This document shows, one piece after another, positions 4,965 through 5,087 of a stretch of 5,087 nt of DNA. The notes beneath the pieces were generated by a model. It made no database searches. It was not told where the DNA came from and saw only the letters and a program-made list of their open reading frames with translations. The DNA lies in assembly GCA_031284665.1 (NCBI GenBank), contig JAITXR010000173.1, positions 1 to 5,087 of the forward strand, in the 5' to 3' direction. The DNA comes from Paludibacter sp. (GTDB lineage Bacteria > Bacteroidota > Bacteroidia > Bacteroidales > Paludibacteraceae). The stretch's first letter is position 1, and the number at the start of each line of letters is the position of its first letter. A program made the translations under genes and the position numbers.

Positions 4965-5087
4965 TTAAAAATCTTTTGTTTTCAAGTACTCTATCCAATA
5001 TCCTGCTTTTTGTTCGCTGCGGTCGGCATCGGGCAAGTCGGCATCGGGAGTGTAGGGAGTGTTGGCATCAGGAATTAGGGCAATATC
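4965..5087 (-). CDS. C-terminal end of an unrecognised protein (partial, 40 residues visible)
   Basis: The minus-strand frame enters from the right edge and ends at TAA (4967-4965). The visible residues begin DIALIPDANTPYTPDADLPD and end GYWIEYLKTKDF. The PDA(D/N) motif occurs three times, at the 7th, 16th and 22nd residues or nearby, encoded by two exact and one imperfect copy of GTCGGCATCGGG (plus strand). The spacings are multiples of three, so the frame is preserved. The Pro/Asp-rich stretch looks like a flexible linker before a short aromatic tail. I cannot assign a family. The gene ends 231 nt before the LarA-like start and is on the same strand. Confidence 0.6.
   Translation of the reverse strand, partial: DIALIPDANTPYTPDADLPDADRSEQKAGYWIEYLKTKDF

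Noticed and set aside
4943..4977. Plus-strand promoter starting with TTTG
   Set aside because: The downstream element is ATCTTTTG, lacking the TA of the -7 consensus, and no plus-strand gene follows.

Overview
The window looks like chromosomal DNA from a member of the Bacteroidetes, probably Bacteroidales-like. It is AT-rich. Its clearest promoter is the Bacteroidetes type (TTTG, 20-nt gap, TAnnTTTG). Start codons lack strong Shine-Dalgarno sequences, and the ECF sigma factor and the short RsmI-like methylase resemble Bacteroidetes family members. No tRNA, rRNA, CRISPR array or transposase gene was seen.

Layout, left to right. (1) Bases 2-223 are the 3' end of an unrecognised plus-strand gene whose last codons run into a GC-rich palindromic repeat. 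(2) Bases 224-787 hold no intact gene. A small reading frame (338-523) is interrupted by an in-frame TAG at codon 8, and a near-ideal promoter (677-708) drives the next operon. (3) Bases 788-2359 are a two-gene plus-strand operon: an ECF sigma factor and, 12 nt later, a soluble, very acidic protein of unknown function. A perfect 22-bp hairpin (2447-2494) closes the operon and separates it from the convergent genes. (4) Bases 2528-3226 (minus) encode a short RsmI-like SAM-dependent methyltransferase. (5) Bases 3227-3443 are filled with tandem repeats, a heptamer array and a 9-bp array. (6) Bases 3444-4733 (minus) encode a LarA/DUF2088-type nickel-dependent racemase/epimerase homologue. (7) Bases 4734-4964 hold more heptamer repeats and a small palindrome. 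(8) Bases 4965-5087 (minus) are the C-terminal end of an unrecognised gene.

The sigma factor and its acidic neighbour are the only pair whose arrangement suggests joint action, as a regulator with a cytoplasmic partner. The methylase and LarA-like genes are metabolic or housekeeping genes without an obvious functional link. The most unusual signals are: heptamer repeats beginning 4-5 nt from the start codons of both complete minus-strand genes; the TAG-interrupted small gene; the sigma/acidic-protein pair with no membrane anti-sigma factor; and a LarA homologue that keeps exact catalytic spacing but seems to lack one active-site glutamine.
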